From positions 62,001-126,000 of the forward strand of contig NZ_MTKN01000006.1 in NCBI RefSeq assembly GCF_001975825.1: a stretch of DNA of 64,000 nucleotides, read 5' to 3'. This document shows positions 27,388-36,900 of the stretch, in pieces. The stretch is from [Flexibacter] sp. ATCC 35208 (GTDB taxonomy: Bacteria; Bacteroidota; Bacteroidia; Chitinophagales; Chitinophagaceae). How positions within the stretch are numbered: the stretch's first letter is position 1; each line of letters opens with the position of its first letter. The notes below the pieces were generated by a model that was not told the DNA's origin, made no database searches, and was given only the letters and a program-made list of their open reading frames with translations. The position numbers and the translations under genes were made by a program.

Positions 27388-28245
27388 ATGAGGACCGCAT
27401 TCACCCAAGTGTTACAGAGCTTGTTGGCTAAGCTCGATAGTATATTTTCTGACGAAGACTATTCCTTTGATGAACTTCAAAAAGGAAAGGAGCTGATAGT
27501 GGCTGCTTTACTTAATCTGAAACAGCAAATCGAAACTACCCCATTTGAAAACGATCAGGAAGAGATTGCCTTTTTTAAGGAGATAAAGCCTGAAGTTGAT
27601 GGCAGGCTGATTTACTATACCCATATTTCTAAATTACTTTCACTCGAACCGGTAAGTGGAACCGCTGCTATTATACAGTATTACGCCGCAGAGCAATCAG
27701 AAATTGAAAAATATTTTGTGTCAACAGCGGAATTCTATACCTATTACAGAATGCATGCCACTTACCTTGATAGTTACTACTTCAAGCGGCAGGCCCAGAA
27801 GCAATTCCAATTCGTTTCTCCCTATAATTTATATTGGTTGCATGATGCCCAATTTTCGGCCCCGATGAGTGTTCAGTTAGCCTTTATAAAATCTTACGAA
27901 TTGTTATCGGCATTTATCAGTCACCGGTTGTGGACATTATCGCAACAAAATATTACCGGAGGGGACGCTTCTGTACAAACCGGACTGATTACCTGGACAG
28001 GTTCAAAGGCATCTTTGGTAGAATTAATAGTCGCCTTACAGGAACATGGTGTCTTTAACGACACACGGGTTCCTTTGAAAAAATTAGCTGATTATTTTTC
28101 TAAGGTATTTAATGTGAAGATTGGCAATATTTTTAAGATCCATGAAGATAACAGATTGAGAAAGAAGGGCCGAAAACCTTTTATTGATGCACTAGGGAAT
28201 AGCTATATACGACGGCTGGAAACTGATGATGAAAATAGTTTGTGA
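27388..28245 (+). CDS. rteC: RteC-family regulator
   Basis: About 285 aa from ATG 27388; a GTG at 27352 is an alternative. It carries the RteC hallmarks: an N-terminal helical region with 'EIAFFKEIKPEVDGRLIYY', a middle with Tyr-rich helices, and the C-terminal winged-helix-like part (ITWTGSKASLVELIVALQ, GVFNDTRVPLKKLADYFSKVF, RKKGRKPFIDAL). In CTnDOT, RteC binds upstream of the excision genes and switches the element on. The two-component genes at 44579-47230 could play the RteA/RteB role. Conservation of the C-terminal half makes the family call good. Confidence 0.85.
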   Translation: MRTAFTQVLQSLLAKLDSIFSDEDYSFDELQKGKELIVAALLNLKQQIETTPFENDQEEIAFFKEIKPEVDGRLIYYTHISKLLSLEPVSGTAAIIQYYAAEQSEIEKYFVSTAEFYTYYRMHATYLDSYYFKRQAQKQFQFVSPYNLYWLHDAQFSAPMSVQLAFIKSYELLSAFISHRLWTLSQQNITGGDASVQTGLITWTGSKASLVELIVALQEHGVFNDTRVPLKKLADYFSKVFNVKIGNIFKIHEDNRLRKKGRKPFIDALGNSYIRRLETDDENSL

Positions 28246-28356
28246 TTTATTTTTCCCATCTCCCAATAGGTCCTAAATACCAGTCACCTCGAAATACATA
28301 TTTGTGTCAGATACCGCAAGCAGCGGAAATTATTTCAAGCATAAAAACTAGCGTGT

Positions 28357-28845
28357 ATGTTACAAGGTATTTCATGGGGGGTGTTTTTAGGAATTATTTC
28401 TGGTGCCCTCTTTTTGTATTTCTTCATTCTATTTATTACCGGCCAGTTAAATATTAAGCCATCCATGCTTCAGCGTGCATTGGAACAAAATAAGAACAAG
28501 CGGGTCTGGAGTGCCCATGCCCCGGAAGATTCATTACGTGACAATGTACCCGAAATAGAAGAAATGGCAGTTTTTAATGAGGAAGAGGAGGAAGATAATT
28601 CCAGCGATAAAACATTTCAGGCACTGGAAAAGCTTGCCTCTGAATTACAGGATACAATAGCCGGTGCCGGCGAAAATATTACAAAAGAGGAATTAACATC
28701 TAAACTCCAGCAACAGATCGCGGCCTATCCGACCTTAAATGTTCCCGCTTTTAAATCAGCTATCAATAATCTCATTATTAAAGCGGCATCCATGGACTGT
28801 AATATCCATTACTCAACTGAAGAAGCAAATTCATTCTGGGCATAG
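28357..28845 (+). CDS. Conserved membrane-anchored tra-operon protein, unknown
   Basis: A 162-aa protein with one N-terminal transmembrane helix (about 5-28, WGVFLGIISGALFLYFFILF), an acidic linker (EEEEEDNSSD near 70-85) and a helical C-terminal half (LEKLASELQDTIAGAG...LTSKLQQQI). It sits 135 bp before traE and so begins the mating-pair-formation operon. TraD-like position, but I see no sequence basis for a name. A role as an inner-membrane accessory is plausible. Confidence 0.65.
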   Translation: MLQGISWGVFLGIISGALFLYFFILFITGQLNIKPSMLQRALEQNKNKRVWSAHAPEDSLRDNVPEIEEMAVFNEEEEEDNSSDKTFQALEKLASELQDTIAGAGENITKEELTSKLQQQIAAYPTLNVPAFKSAINNLIIKAASMDCNIHYSTEEANSFWA

Positions 28846-28979
28846 GTTGTTGCCCATTCAATAATTCATTTTGGTGTAGATCACATTTTTAGTTGTGCAT
28901 GGCAGGCATGGTCATGCGCAGTGGCCCAACTCATGCCCATGAGCGAAGTAGTTCTTTTTATCATAACTCAATAATTCGT

Positions 28980-29330
28980 ATGAGACGTAGTGAAGTAAGA
29001 AAATGTAGGGAAGCGAACCTGAGTTTGTCAGTCCAATTTACAGCCCTGGTCACAACATTATTATGTGTATCAGCCAATGTGTTTGCTCAAACGGCCAGTG
29101 GCAGCGGTGGTATTACAGCCGCAACCAAGGAGGTCGCCGGTTATTTTGGAATAGGGTGTACACTGATGTATGCCATTGGCGCCATCGTCGGGATCGTCGG
29201 TGCCATCAAGGTATACAACAAATGGAACCAGGGCGAGCAGGACACCGGCAAAGTGGCCGCGGCGTGGTTTGGCAGCTGTATTTTTTTAGTTGTCGTAGCT
29301 ACTGTATTGAAAGGATTTTTTGGTGTGTAA
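28980..29330 (+). CDS. traE: Conjugal transfer protein TraE (DUF4134)
   Basis: About 116 aa from ATG 28980; upstream in-frame starts add a tail with no family match. It has a signal-like first helix, then the DUF4134 core: GGITAATKEVAGYFGIGCTLMYAIGAI, a small-residue-rich double helix ending VAAAWFGSCIFLVVVATVLKGFFG. DUF4134 proteins are small membrane subunits of the Bacteroides-type mating channel, proposed to play a VirB2-like role. It is followed by traF after 42 bp. Confidence 0.93.
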   Translation: MRRSEVRKCREANLSLSVQFTALVTTLLCVSANVFAQTASGSGGITAATKEVAGYFGIGCTLMYAIGAIVGIVGAIKVYNKWNQGEQDTGKVAAAWFGSCIFLVVVATVLKGFFGV

Positions 29331-29372
29331 CAGGCCCTCTGCCGGATTTCACCGGACCTAAACATTAAGGTT

Positions 29373-29768
29373 ATGAGTAGTAGTATATATGAGATTAATA
29401 AAGGCATTGGTAAAAGTATTGAGTTCAAAGGATTCAAGGCTCAATATATTACTTATCTGGCCGTAGGGTTGGTGGGATTGCTGGTGTTGTTTGCGGCAGG
29501 TTATATAGCGGGGGTGCCTGCATATGTTTGTGCGGGTGTAGTATGTGTAGCTGGTTTTGTGCTTTTTTCATGGGTCTACAAACTCAGTCACAAATATGGA
29601 GAGCATGGCCTTATGGTTGAGGCGGCCTTCAGGCAGGTACCTTCCGCTATTATTTGTAAGAGCAGAAACGTGTTTACCGGATTGAAAAAGAGTGTGAGTG
29701 ATGATAGTAATGTTGATAATCGTCATGGTAGTCATGACAGCACTGCTATTGCAGTTAAAAGGAAATAA
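29373..29768 (+). CDS. traF: Conjugal transfer protein TraF (DUF4133)
   Basis: A 131-aa protein with two adjacent membrane helices (about 27-48 and 52-70) and the DUF4133 lead-in YEINKGIGKSIEFKGFKAQYI. It is the VirB3-like partner of the TraG ATPase. The C-terminal ~30 residues are encoded in DNA that also encodes the N-terminus of traG (overlap to 29768), so the tail is probably not conserved. Confidence 0.92.
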   Translation: MSSSIYEINKGIGKSIEFKGFKAQYITYLAVGLVGLLVLFAAGYIAGVPAYVCAGVVCVAGFVLFSWVYKLSHKYGEHGLMVEAAFRQVPSAIICKSRNVFTGLKKSVSDDSNVDNRHGSHDSTAIAVKRK

Positions 29769-32241
29769 GAAAATTGGCGAGCCGATTGAAAGGCTACTAC
29801 CCATTCATAAGGTTGAAAGAGATTGCATAATATCGAAGAATGGTGACCTGACAGTAGTTTTCAAACTGGATCTTCCGGAGGTATTTAGCTTAAGCTCGGA
29901 AGAGTATGAAACCATTCATCAGATATGGATCCGGGCAATAAAACTATTACCCCCTGGTACCATTCTGCATAAACAGGATTGGTACATGGAAGATCAGTAC
30001 CATGCTGATTTCGATAAATCTGCAGATAGTTTTTTCAACAGAAGTAGTGATATGTTCTTTAACGAAAGGCAGATTCTTAATCACGAATGTTTTGTGATGA
30101 TCACAAGACGTGCATCAGGGAAACCATTGGGTAACGCAGTATTTTCAAATCTGATCCGTCCGATAATTGTACCCCAGGATGGTCTTAATGAAACGGCATT
30201 TCAGGAATTTGCCGATAAGGTAAGTCAGTTTAGCAGACTACTGGCAGAAGGTAGCTTTATTAAGGTAACGAGACTGGGAACCGATGAGTTGGTGGGTGAT
30301 TCAAAGTTTGCCGGATTAATTGAGAGGTATTGTTTTTTGCTTCCACAGAATCAGACACCGGTGATCAGGGAAATTGCCTTTAAACCTGAATGGAAAATCG
30401 GAGAGAATTACTGCCAGCAATATACGCTTAGTACGCCTGACGATTTACCCGGCGTATGCGGAAGCCGCATCACCTATGACAAATATTCAAGCGATAAAGC
30501 CAAATTCTCAGTAGGATTTGCCGCACCGGTTGGTCAGCTTCTGAATTGCAATCATATTTATAACCAGTTCGTTGTGGTGGAAGATACCCAGAAAACTTTA
30601 AAAAAGCTAGAGGCAAAAAGAAGAAGGCTACAATCCTTAAGTGCTTACTCCCGTGAAAATGCTATCAGCCGGGATGCTACTAACAATTTTTTGAATGAGG
30701 CGATCAGTCAGGGACGACTACCGGTAAAGGCGCATTTTAACCTGATGGTATGGACCGCTGATGGTACCAAGCTGAAAGAATTGCGCAATATGGCCAGTGC
30801 CGGATTAGCCCAGATGGATGTAACTCCCCGGCAGGCACTGAAAGGAGCGCCCGAAACATATTGGGCCGGATTACCCGGTAATGCAGCGGCTCTTCCTGCA
30901 AATGAAACCTTTGACACCTTTGCTGAACAGGCTACCTGCTTTTTTACCCAGGAAACCTCCTACAAGGATTCAGTCAGTGAGTTCGGTATCAGGCTGGTAG
31001 ACCGGCAGATGGGTAAGCCAATCCACGTGGATATAACGGATGAGCCTATGCGAATGGGCTGGTGCACGAACAGGTCAAAGGCGGTGTTTGGGGCCAGTGG
31101 ATCCGGTAAGAGCATGTTCATGAACCATCTCATGCGCAGTTATTATGAGCAGGGCGCTCATATCATCATCATCGATGTTGGTCATTCTTATGAGGGGCTT
31201 TGCCAGTTAGTGGGGGGGTATTATTTCACCTATGATCAGAACAGGCCACTGTGTTTCAATCCTTTTTATATAGATGAGGGAGATAGTCTGGATATAGAGA
31301 AAAAGGAATCGATCAAGACACTATTGATTTCGTTGTGGAAAAAGGATGAGGAAGGGTTCAGGCGTTCCGAATATGTGGCCTTATCCAATGCGTTGCATGG
31401 TTACTTTGGCCTGTTGGAAAAGGATCAAACGATTTTTCCCTGTTTTGATTCCTTTTATGATTACCTGCAAACAGACTATAGGAAGGTGCTTCACAAGGAT
31501 GGTGTAAAGGAAAAGGATTTCGATATCGATAATTTCCTGTATGTCCTGCGCCCTTTTTACGGTGATGGGGAATATGGCTTCCTCCTGAATGCCAGGGAAA
31601 AGCTGGATCTGTTTCACCAACGGCTAATAATATTCGAACTTGACAATATTAAAGATAACGCCGTTCTTTTTGGATTGGTCACAATCATCATTACAGAATT
31701 ATTTATATCTAAGATGAGAAAGCTCAAAGGCATCCGAAAATGCATCACTATTGAGGAAGCGTGGAAGGCTATTGCAAAAGCGGGAATGGCGGAATTCCTG
31801 AAGTACCTGTATAAGACAGTCCGCAAATTTTTTGGCGAAGCCATTGTCGTTAGCCAGGAGCTGGACGATGTCATCAGCAGTCCGATTGTAAAAGAGGCCA
31901 TTTTGAATAATGCGGATACCAAGATTCTACTTGATATGCGCAAGTTTCAAAACAAGTTTGATCAGCTTCAAACGGTGATGGGGATGCCGGATAAAGGAAA
32001 GCCAATGGTCTTGTCATTAAACAAAGCAAATGATCCGAAGCGTAAATACCGTGAATTATATGTTGATCATGCTGGTGTTTCCATGAAGGTATATGGTTTT
32101 GAACCTTCTCCGGAAGAATATTATGCTTATACAACAGAGGAAAAGGAAAAGGTGTTGGTGCAGGAGTTTACAGCCAGGTGTGGAGGTGATATGAAAAAGG
32201 GTATTAAGGCATTATTGGAGCATTTGAATGGTAATAAATAA
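29734..32241 (+). CDS. traG: Conjugation ATPase TraG (VirB4-like)
   Basis: About 835 aa; starts at ATG 29734 or a few codons upstream (29701-29725 are also in frame), overlapping traF. An N-terminal hydrophobic helix precedes the VirB4-like domain. Walker A is GASGSGKS (near 465-472 counted from 29698) and Walker B/arginine-rich helicase-like segments follow (CITIEEAWKAI). It energises assembly of the mating channel. It is the largest and most conserved tra gene here, and it identifies the element as a Bacteroides-type ICE. Confidence 0.95.
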   Translation: MTALLLQLKGNKKIGEPIERLLPIHKVERDCIISKNGDLTVVFKLDLPEVFSLSSEEYETIHQIWIRAIKLLPPGTILHKQDWYMEDQYHADFDKSADSFFNRSSDMFFNERQILNHECFVMITRRASGKPLGNAVFSNLIRPIIVPQDGLNETAFQEFADKVSQFSRLLAEGSFIKVTRLGTDELVGDSKFAGLIERYCFLLPQNQTPVIREIAFKPEWKIGENYCQQYTLSTPDDLPGVCGSRITYDKYSSDKAKFSVGFAAPVGQLLNCNHIYNQFVVVEDTQKTLKKLEAKRRRLQSLSAYSRENAISRDATNNFLNEAISQGRLPVKAHFNLMVWTADGTKLKELRNMASAGLAQMDVTPRQALKGAPETYWAGLPGNAAALPANETFDTFAEQATCFFTQETSYKDSVSEFGIRLVDRQMGKPIHVDITDEPMRMGWCTNRSKAVFGASGSGKSMFMNHLMRSYYEQGAHIIIIDVGHSYEGLCQLVGGYYFTYDQNRPLCFNPFYIDEGDSLDIEKKESIKTLLISLWKKDEEGFRRSEYVALSNALHGYFGLLEKDQTIFPCFDSFYDYLQTDYRKVLHKDGVKEKDFDIDNFLYVLRPFYGDGEYGFLLNAREKLDLFHQRLIIFELDNIKDNAVLFGLVTIIITELFISKMRKLKGIRKCITIEEAWKAIAKAGMAEFLKYLYKTVRKFFGEAIVVSQELDDVISSPIVKEAILNNADTKILLDMRKFQNKFDQLQTVMGMPDKGKPMVLSLNKANDPKRKYRELYVDHAGVSMKVYGFEPSPEEYYAYTTEEKEKVLVQEFTARCGGDMKKGIKALLEHLNGNK

Positions 32242-32346
32242 AATGCGTATTCGCCTTAAAGGATTATTTGTTATGCACATTGTGAGTGAATAAAATAAGT
32301 TGGGTTCAATCGAAATTAAACTGACGTTTATTCCAAATAAAAAATC

Positions 32347-32727
32347 ATGAAAAAGTCAGTAATTATTTTTCTGTCGGGCTGTCTGGTTGTTGGCTGTGAC
32401 ATCATTGAGGCAAAGAAGCCAAATTCTATTGTCGGTTCCTATTTGCATTCAATAAAGAATGAATCTGCGACAGTTATTGATTCTATAGTGATCAAACCAG
32501 CTCCTGGTAACAATGAACTGGAGTTTGATGTACAACATTTTTACCGGCATATTTTCGGTGTAAATTCTATTGGTACCACAGCTCAGCAGGGGGTTCAATC
32601 TTACAGAGGAAGCTTTTTCCCGGATAAAAATATGCTGGATCTCAATGACGATGAACGTAAGTATTATTTCAATCCGGAAAGGGATTCACTTACACAGGGG
32701 GAGTTAATCTATTCAAAGATTAACTAA
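32347..32727 (+). CDS. Small lipoprotein within the tra operon
   Basis: A 126-aa protein with a lipoprotein signal peptide (lipobox VVGC, Cys at about 18) and a compact mature domain of strand-like segments (VIDSIVIKPAPGNNELEFDVQHFYRH). It lies between traG and the traI-like genes, on the same strand with a 105-bp gap. Surface or entry exclusion would be a possible role for a lipoprotein here, but nothing in the sequence proves it. Confidence 0.65.
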   Translation: MKKSVIIFLSGCLVVGCDIIEAKKPNSIVGSYLHSIKNESATVIDSIVIKPAPGNNELEFDVQHFYRHIFGVNSIGTTAQQGVQSYRGSFFPDKNMLDLNDDERKYYFNPERDSLTQGELIYSKIN

Positions 32728-32770
32728 TAATGGAAACGAAATATGTATAAACCATTTAAAACAGAGAAGC

Positions 32771-33451
32771 GTGAAAAGGAGTGTTTGGATTTTTTTGGTT
32801 TGTATGTCGGTTTTTACGACCGTTCCTACGCAAAGGAGCCATGCATTTGTTATCGAGGAGATCATTAGAGAAATCCTTATTAAGATTATCAAAGCCATAG
32901 ACCTTGCAGTTCAGCGGTTGCAGAATGTAACGATTTATCTTCAGGATGCCCAGAAAGACCTGGAAAATGCCATGTCTAAACTTAAACTGAAAGAAATAAG
33001 TGAATGGAGTGAAAAACAGCGGAAAATATTTGAAACATATTATTCTGAATTGCAAAAGGTAAAGGCAGCAATCGCCTATTATAAGCGGATAAAATCTATC
33101 ATTACCCAGCAGGCCAATCTGCTGGAGGAGTATAAGAAAAGTTATCAGCTTTTTAAAAAGGATAAGCATTTTTCTGCTGAAAAACTGGTAAGCATAGGCG
33201 ACGTATATACTGGGATGGTTGACCAGAGTGTCAAAAACCTTGATGAGATACTGCTTGTTATTAATTCATTTACCACACAAATGCCTGATGCGGCCCGGCT
33301 GAAAATTATTGATCAGGCTGCGGCCAGGATTGATAAGAATATTGCCGACCTGCGGGCATTTACAAATGGGAATATCGTATATAGTCTGCACATGGCAAAG
33401 GATGAAATAGAGCTAAGTACATTAAAGGCTTATTATGGTTTAGATAAATAG
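32771..33451 (+). CDS. traI: TraI-type conjugal transfer protein (DUF4141-like)
   Basis: A 226-aa secreted coiled-coil protein. It starts with GTG at 32771 and has a signal peptide (about 1-24). The rest is helical with a long heptad-like region (AVQRLQNVTIYLQDAQKDLENAMSKL; EKQRKIFETYYSELQKVKAA) and the family ending 'AKDEIELSTLKAYYGLDK'. It matches the periplasmic TraI of Bacteroides conjugative elements, a VirB5-like component. Two further helical secreted proteins of the same general size follow. Confidence 0.8.
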   Translation: MKRSVWIFLVCMSVFTTVPTQRSHAFVIEEIIREILIKIIKAIDLAVQRLQNVTIYLQDAQKDLENAMSKLKLKEISEWSEKQRKIFETYYSELQKVKAAIAYYKRIKSIITQQANLLEEYKKSYQLFKKDKHFSAEKLVSIGDVYTGMVDQSVKNLDEILLVINSFTTQMPDAARLKIIDQAAARIDKNIADLRAFTNGNIVYSLHMAKDEIELSTLKAYYGLDK

Positions 33452-33689
33452 CATTAGTTAATTCATGGATCAGGGACTATATAGATTTATATTACCAGTG
33501 GTTAATAATTTGCCTCATAGATGACGGTTTAGGTGTTGCGGGAAGATTTATGGACTGGGTAAATGGAGCATATAGCATGCAGTATGGCTTATCAAAATTG
33601 TTTCCAGCTAATGCATAGCAAAACGCATTGCTTTGAATGGAAGTGTTTTTAAAATTGTCAAAGAAACGTGTTTATAAAATTGTGTGTAT

Positions 33690-34343
33690 ATGAAACTGTG
33701 TTGTTGGGTATTACTATTGATAATAAACGGGATGAATGGATATTCTCAAACACCTGTTCCTATAGCGAAAGAATATACCAGTCAGAAACAAACGCAAATA
33801 GAGTATTTGCTCACCCAGATTGCCGCCCTACAAAATATTATCCTGAAAATTAAAAAAGGATATAACATTGTCAAGGAAGGTACCGATATTATCCATGATA
33901 TTAAAAATGGTGAATTCCACCTGCATGATGATTATTATACTTCCTTAAAGGCAGTAAGTCCAGAAGTGAAGGAATTTGGTGATCAGGCCCAGATTGTGGC
34001 TAACCAGTTACTCCTGATAAAAAATGCAAATTCACTCTCCAGAGCCGCATCCGGCAATTCTATTCTTTCTGCTAATCAGAAGACTGCTATTAATACTGCC
34101 TGTACGCAATTGTCAGCGGATGCATTCAGGTTAATTGATGATCTGAAAGCGGTGTTAACAGATAGTACTTATTCGATGTCAGATGATCACCGGATGGCCA
34201 TTATTGATCGGTTAAGGGAAAGAAGTAAGCGTCAATGGGCTTTTTACCAGGCTTATCAAAGTGAAGCCTCCTCTTACGTGCGCCAGGCTATCCGCGATCA
34301 GGTTGAACATCAAACTATAAAATCCCAGTACGGTATAAAGTAA
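33690..34343 (+). CDS. TraI-related secreted helical protein, copy 2
   Basis: About 217 aa from ATG 33690. Signal peptide, then a helical body (QIEYLLTQIAALQNIILKIKKGYNIVKEGTDIIHDIKNGEFHLHDDYY). It shares with the next protein the pattern 'GYxIVKxG...Ixx(I/I)H...F/YxxLxxVsPEv/I' and an ending of the form 'QTIKSQYGIK' / 'QTIKNLHGIGN'. It is therefore a clear paralogue of the 34351-34992 product and more distant from 32771-33451. A periplasmic channel component is likely. A 238-bp gap without a gene precedes it. Confidence 0.75.
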   Translation: MKLCCWVLLLIINGMNGYSQTPVPIAKEYTSQKQTQIEYLLTQIAALQNIILKIKKGYNIVKEGTDIIHDIKNGEFHLHDDYYTSLKAVSPEVKEFGDQAQIVANQLLLIKNANSLSRAASGNSILSANQKTAINTACTQLSADAFRLIDDLKAVLTDSTYSMSDDHRMAIIDRLRERSKRQWAFYQAYQSEASSYVRQAIRDQVEHQTIKSQYGIK

Positions 34344-34350
34344 TTATTGT

Positions 34351-34992
34351 ATGAAAAAAATATTTTTCTGCTGTTGGCTGCTACTTGCAGCCGGCGGGAT
34401 CTGGCCCTGCCATGTTCAGGCGCAGGAGCAGGAGCTGCAGCAACTCGCCCTGGATATTGAAAAGCTGGCAGAGTTTAAAAAGATACTAACCCTGATGTAT
34501 GATGGGTATAAAATCGTTAAGAACGGGTATGACAAAGTTAAAAGTATCACCAGCGGTACCTATTCAATCCATGAGGTATTTCTGGACGGTTTGTATCTGG
34601 TAAATCCTGAGATAAGGAAGTATTCCCGTGTAGCAGATATTATATCCTATCAGATTGCCATTGTGAGTGAATATAAATCAGCCCTGAAATTATTTAGGAG
34701 TAGCGGGGCTTTTGATGCAGACAAGCTAAGTTACCTGGAAGGAGTCTACAGTAAGCTGTTTGATGATTCAGTAGAGCAATTAGATGAATTGACCAGTATT
34801 TTAACAGCCCAACAACTGCGTATGAGTGATGATGAACGGTTAGCTGGTATTGATCGGATTTATGATGATATGCAACGGAAGCTCCTTTTCCTCCGCAATT
34901 TCAATTTAGGTCAAAAGCAGTTGGCTATTTCTGCCATTAAGGACAAAACAGAAGTGCAGACAATTAAGAATCTTCACGGGATAGGAAATTGA
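34351..34992 (+). CDS. TraI-related secreted helical protein, copy 3
   Basis: A 213-aa paralogue of the 33690-34343 product, 7 bp downstream of it. Signal peptide to about residue 24 (HVQAQ), then helices with ILTLMYDGYKIVKNGYDKVKSI, SIHEVFLDGLYLVNPEIRKY and a final KDKTEVQTIKNLHGI. The two genes look like a tandem duplication. Both would be periplasmic and could form a hetero-oligomer in the mating apparatus. Confidence 0.75.
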   Translation: MKKIFFCCWLLLAAGGIWPCHVQAQEQELQQLALDIEKLAEFKKILTLMYDGYKIVKNGYDKVKSITSGTYSIHEVFLDGLYLVNPEIRKYSRVADIISYQIAIVSEYKSALKLFRSSGAFDADKLSYLEGVYSKLFDDSVEQLDELTSILTAQQLRMSDDERLAGIDRIYDDMQRKLLFLRNFNLGQKQLAISAIKDKTEVQTIKNLHGIGN

Positions 34993-35018
34993 TTTGTTAA
35001 TATTTATAAGGGTTTACA

Positions 35019-36239
35019 ATGAAGAAATGGACAGTGGGGCTGAGTTTTGCCCTTTTGATTATTCCCCAGTTGTTGAAGGCACAGGGGACAATATTTGAGG
35101 AGGTACATGGACTGCATGCGGTATTAAATAGCCTGTACAATAAAATGGTCCCCATGTGTGCAGACCTCGAAAATGCAGCAAGGGCAATTGCAGGATTTGC
35201 AGCTACATTTTATATTGGTTACCGGGTATGGAAACACATCGCCAATGCCGAACCAATTGATTTTTTCCCCCTTTTCAGGCCCTTCGTCTTAGGGTCATGT
35301 ATCTTACTGTTCCCCGAAATTATCGCCCTGGCAAATTCGGTACTTCGGCCAACGATTACCGCTACACAAGCAATGCTAACCAAAACTAACAGTGATGTGG
35401 AGGCCCTGCTTGCCAAGCGTGATGAGGAATTAAAGAAAACGCCTGACTTTTTAATGTATGGTGTTCATGATGGAATGGGAGACAGGGATTTATGGATGCT
35501 TTACACCCATCCTAAAGAGGTAAACGACGAAGGACTATTTGGAAGTGTGGGAAATGATATCGAGTTTGCTATGAGCAAGGCTTATTTTAATCTAAAAAGT
35601 ACCTTTAAAGCCTTCTTATCATTTGCCCTCCAATTGCTTTACGAGGCCGCCGCACTTTGTATAAATACTATCCGCACTTTCAATTTGTTGATAATGGCCT
35701 TGCTCGGCCCGTTTGTTTTCGGAATAGCTGTTTTCGACGGATTCACGCATACACTGGCCGTTTATTTGGCCAGGTATGTGAATTATTATTTGTGGCTCCC
35801 AATTGCCAATATCCTTGGAGCGCTGTTGGGCAATATTCAAAAAGGTATGCTGGAACTAGATCTCCAACAGATCAATACTTACGGTGAAACCTTCTTCACC
35901 AGTGCAGATGCCGGCTATTTGATATTTATGATAATAGGTATCATCTCCTATATGACTGTTCCCTCCTTAAGTAATATTATTGTAAGCAGTGGCGGCGGTA
36001 GCGCAATCACTTCAAAGGTAACCAGTATTGTGGCCGGCGTTCCCAGTATGGCCGCAGGTGCAGGTATGGGTGCTGCAATGGGCGGAATGATGGTAGCAGA
36101 CAGAGGATTAGGAATGGCCGCTGATGCATTTGGTGATGCCAATTTAATGATGACAAAAGGAATGGAAGGCCATGGCGTAGCTTCCGGTTATTTTGCTGAT
36201 AAGCTGTCTGATAAGCCATCCGGTAACGCTAAGTCTTAA
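35019..36239 (+). CDS. traJ: Conjugal transfer protein TraJ (VirB6-like)
   Basis: A 406-aa polytopic inner-membrane protein: signal-like first helix, then hydrophobic segments near 50-70, 80-105, 190-240, 245-270 and 295-320. Gly/Ala/Met-rich low-complexity lies toward the C-terminus (GAGMGAAMGGMMVADRGLGMAADAF). The order and length match TraJ of Bacteroides elements. It is encoded 27 bp after the TraI-like pair and 40 bp before traK. Confidence 0.92.
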   Translation: MKKWTVGLSFALLIIPQLLKAQGTIFEEVHGLHAVLNSLYNKMVPMCADLENAARAIAGFAATFYIGYRVWKHIANAEPIDFFPLFRPFVLGSCILLFPEIIALANSVLRPTITATQAMLTKTNSDVEALLAKRDEELKKTPDFLMYGVHDGMGDRDLWMLYTHPKEVNDEGLFGSVGNDIEFAMSKAYFNLKSTFKAFLSFALQLLYEAAALCINTIRTFNLLIMALLGPFVFGIAVFDGFTHTLAVYLARYVNYYLWLPIANILGALLGNIQKGMLELDLQQINTYGETFFTSADAGYLIFMIIGIISYMTVPSLSNIIVSSGGGSAITSKVTSIVAGVPSMAAGAGMGAAMGGMMVADRGLGMAADAFGDANLMMTKGMEGHGVASGYFADKLSDKPSGNAKS

Positions 36240-36278
36240 TTATTTAAAACTCTTGTGTGAATTGAAAATGTGTGCGTG

Positions 36279-36896
36279 ATGTTGCAACAATTAAAAAACA
36301 TTGATTCGGCTTTTAAACATATCCGTTTATTCAGCGCAGTTCTTGTGATAGCATATACCTGCCTGTGTGGATACACTATATATACATGTTTCAAAGAACT
36401 TGAAAAGGCTCAACAGCGGATATACCTTGTTGCCGGTGAAAAGGCTGTAGAGGCTTTTGCCAGTAACCGAAAAGATAACATACCCGTGGAGGCAAAAGAC
36501 CATATAAAATCCTTTCATCAACTATTTTTTGATCTGTCACCTGATGAAAAAGTGATAGAAGCACACATGAAGCGCGCGCTTTACCTGGCCGATGAAAGCG
36601 GAAAGGATGCCTATTTTGATTTAAAGGAGAAAAACTATTTCGCCAGCATCGTGAGTGCTAATGTAAGCCAGGAAATTAACTGCGATAGTGTAAAGCTGGA
36701 CCTCAATCAGTATCCATATTATTTCAGGTACTACGGAACTATCCGTATTATAAGGACCAGCGCAATTATTACCAGGACTTTAATAACCGAAGGCTATTTA
36801 CGGAACGTAGACAGATCCGATAATAATAGCCATGGTTTTTTAATACTTCGTTGGCTGACTTTGGAGAACAGGGATATCAGTGTTTCAAAAAGGTAA
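36279..36896 (+). CDS. traK: Conjugal transfer protein TraK (VirB8-like)
   Basis: About 205 aa from ATG 36279. One N-terminal transmembrane helix (about 18-38, FSAVLVIAYTCLCGYTIYTC) precedes a periplasmic domain with SFHQLFFDLSPDEKVIEAHMKRALYLAD and an ending RTLITEGYLRNVDRSDNNSHGFLIL, which is the TraK hallmark. It works as a bitopic scaffold between inner and outer channel parts. The tail lies just before the next start (36901). Confidence 0.93.
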   Translation: MLQQLKNIDSAFKHIRLFSAVLVIAYTCLCGYTIYTCFKELEKAQQRIYLVAGEKAVEAFASNRKDNIPVEAKDHIKSFHQLFFDLSPDEKVIEAHMKRALYLADESGKDAYFDLKEKNYFASIVSANVSQEINCDSVKLDLNQYPYYFRYYGTIRIIRTSAIITRTLITEGYLRNVDRSDNNSHGFLILRWLTLENRDISVSKR

Positions 36897-36900
36897 AGTG

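Noticed and set aside
28893-28979. Upstream extension of traE to 28893
   Set aside because: The extra 29 residues show no DUF4134 similarity and no signal peptide; ATG 28980 starts the family core.
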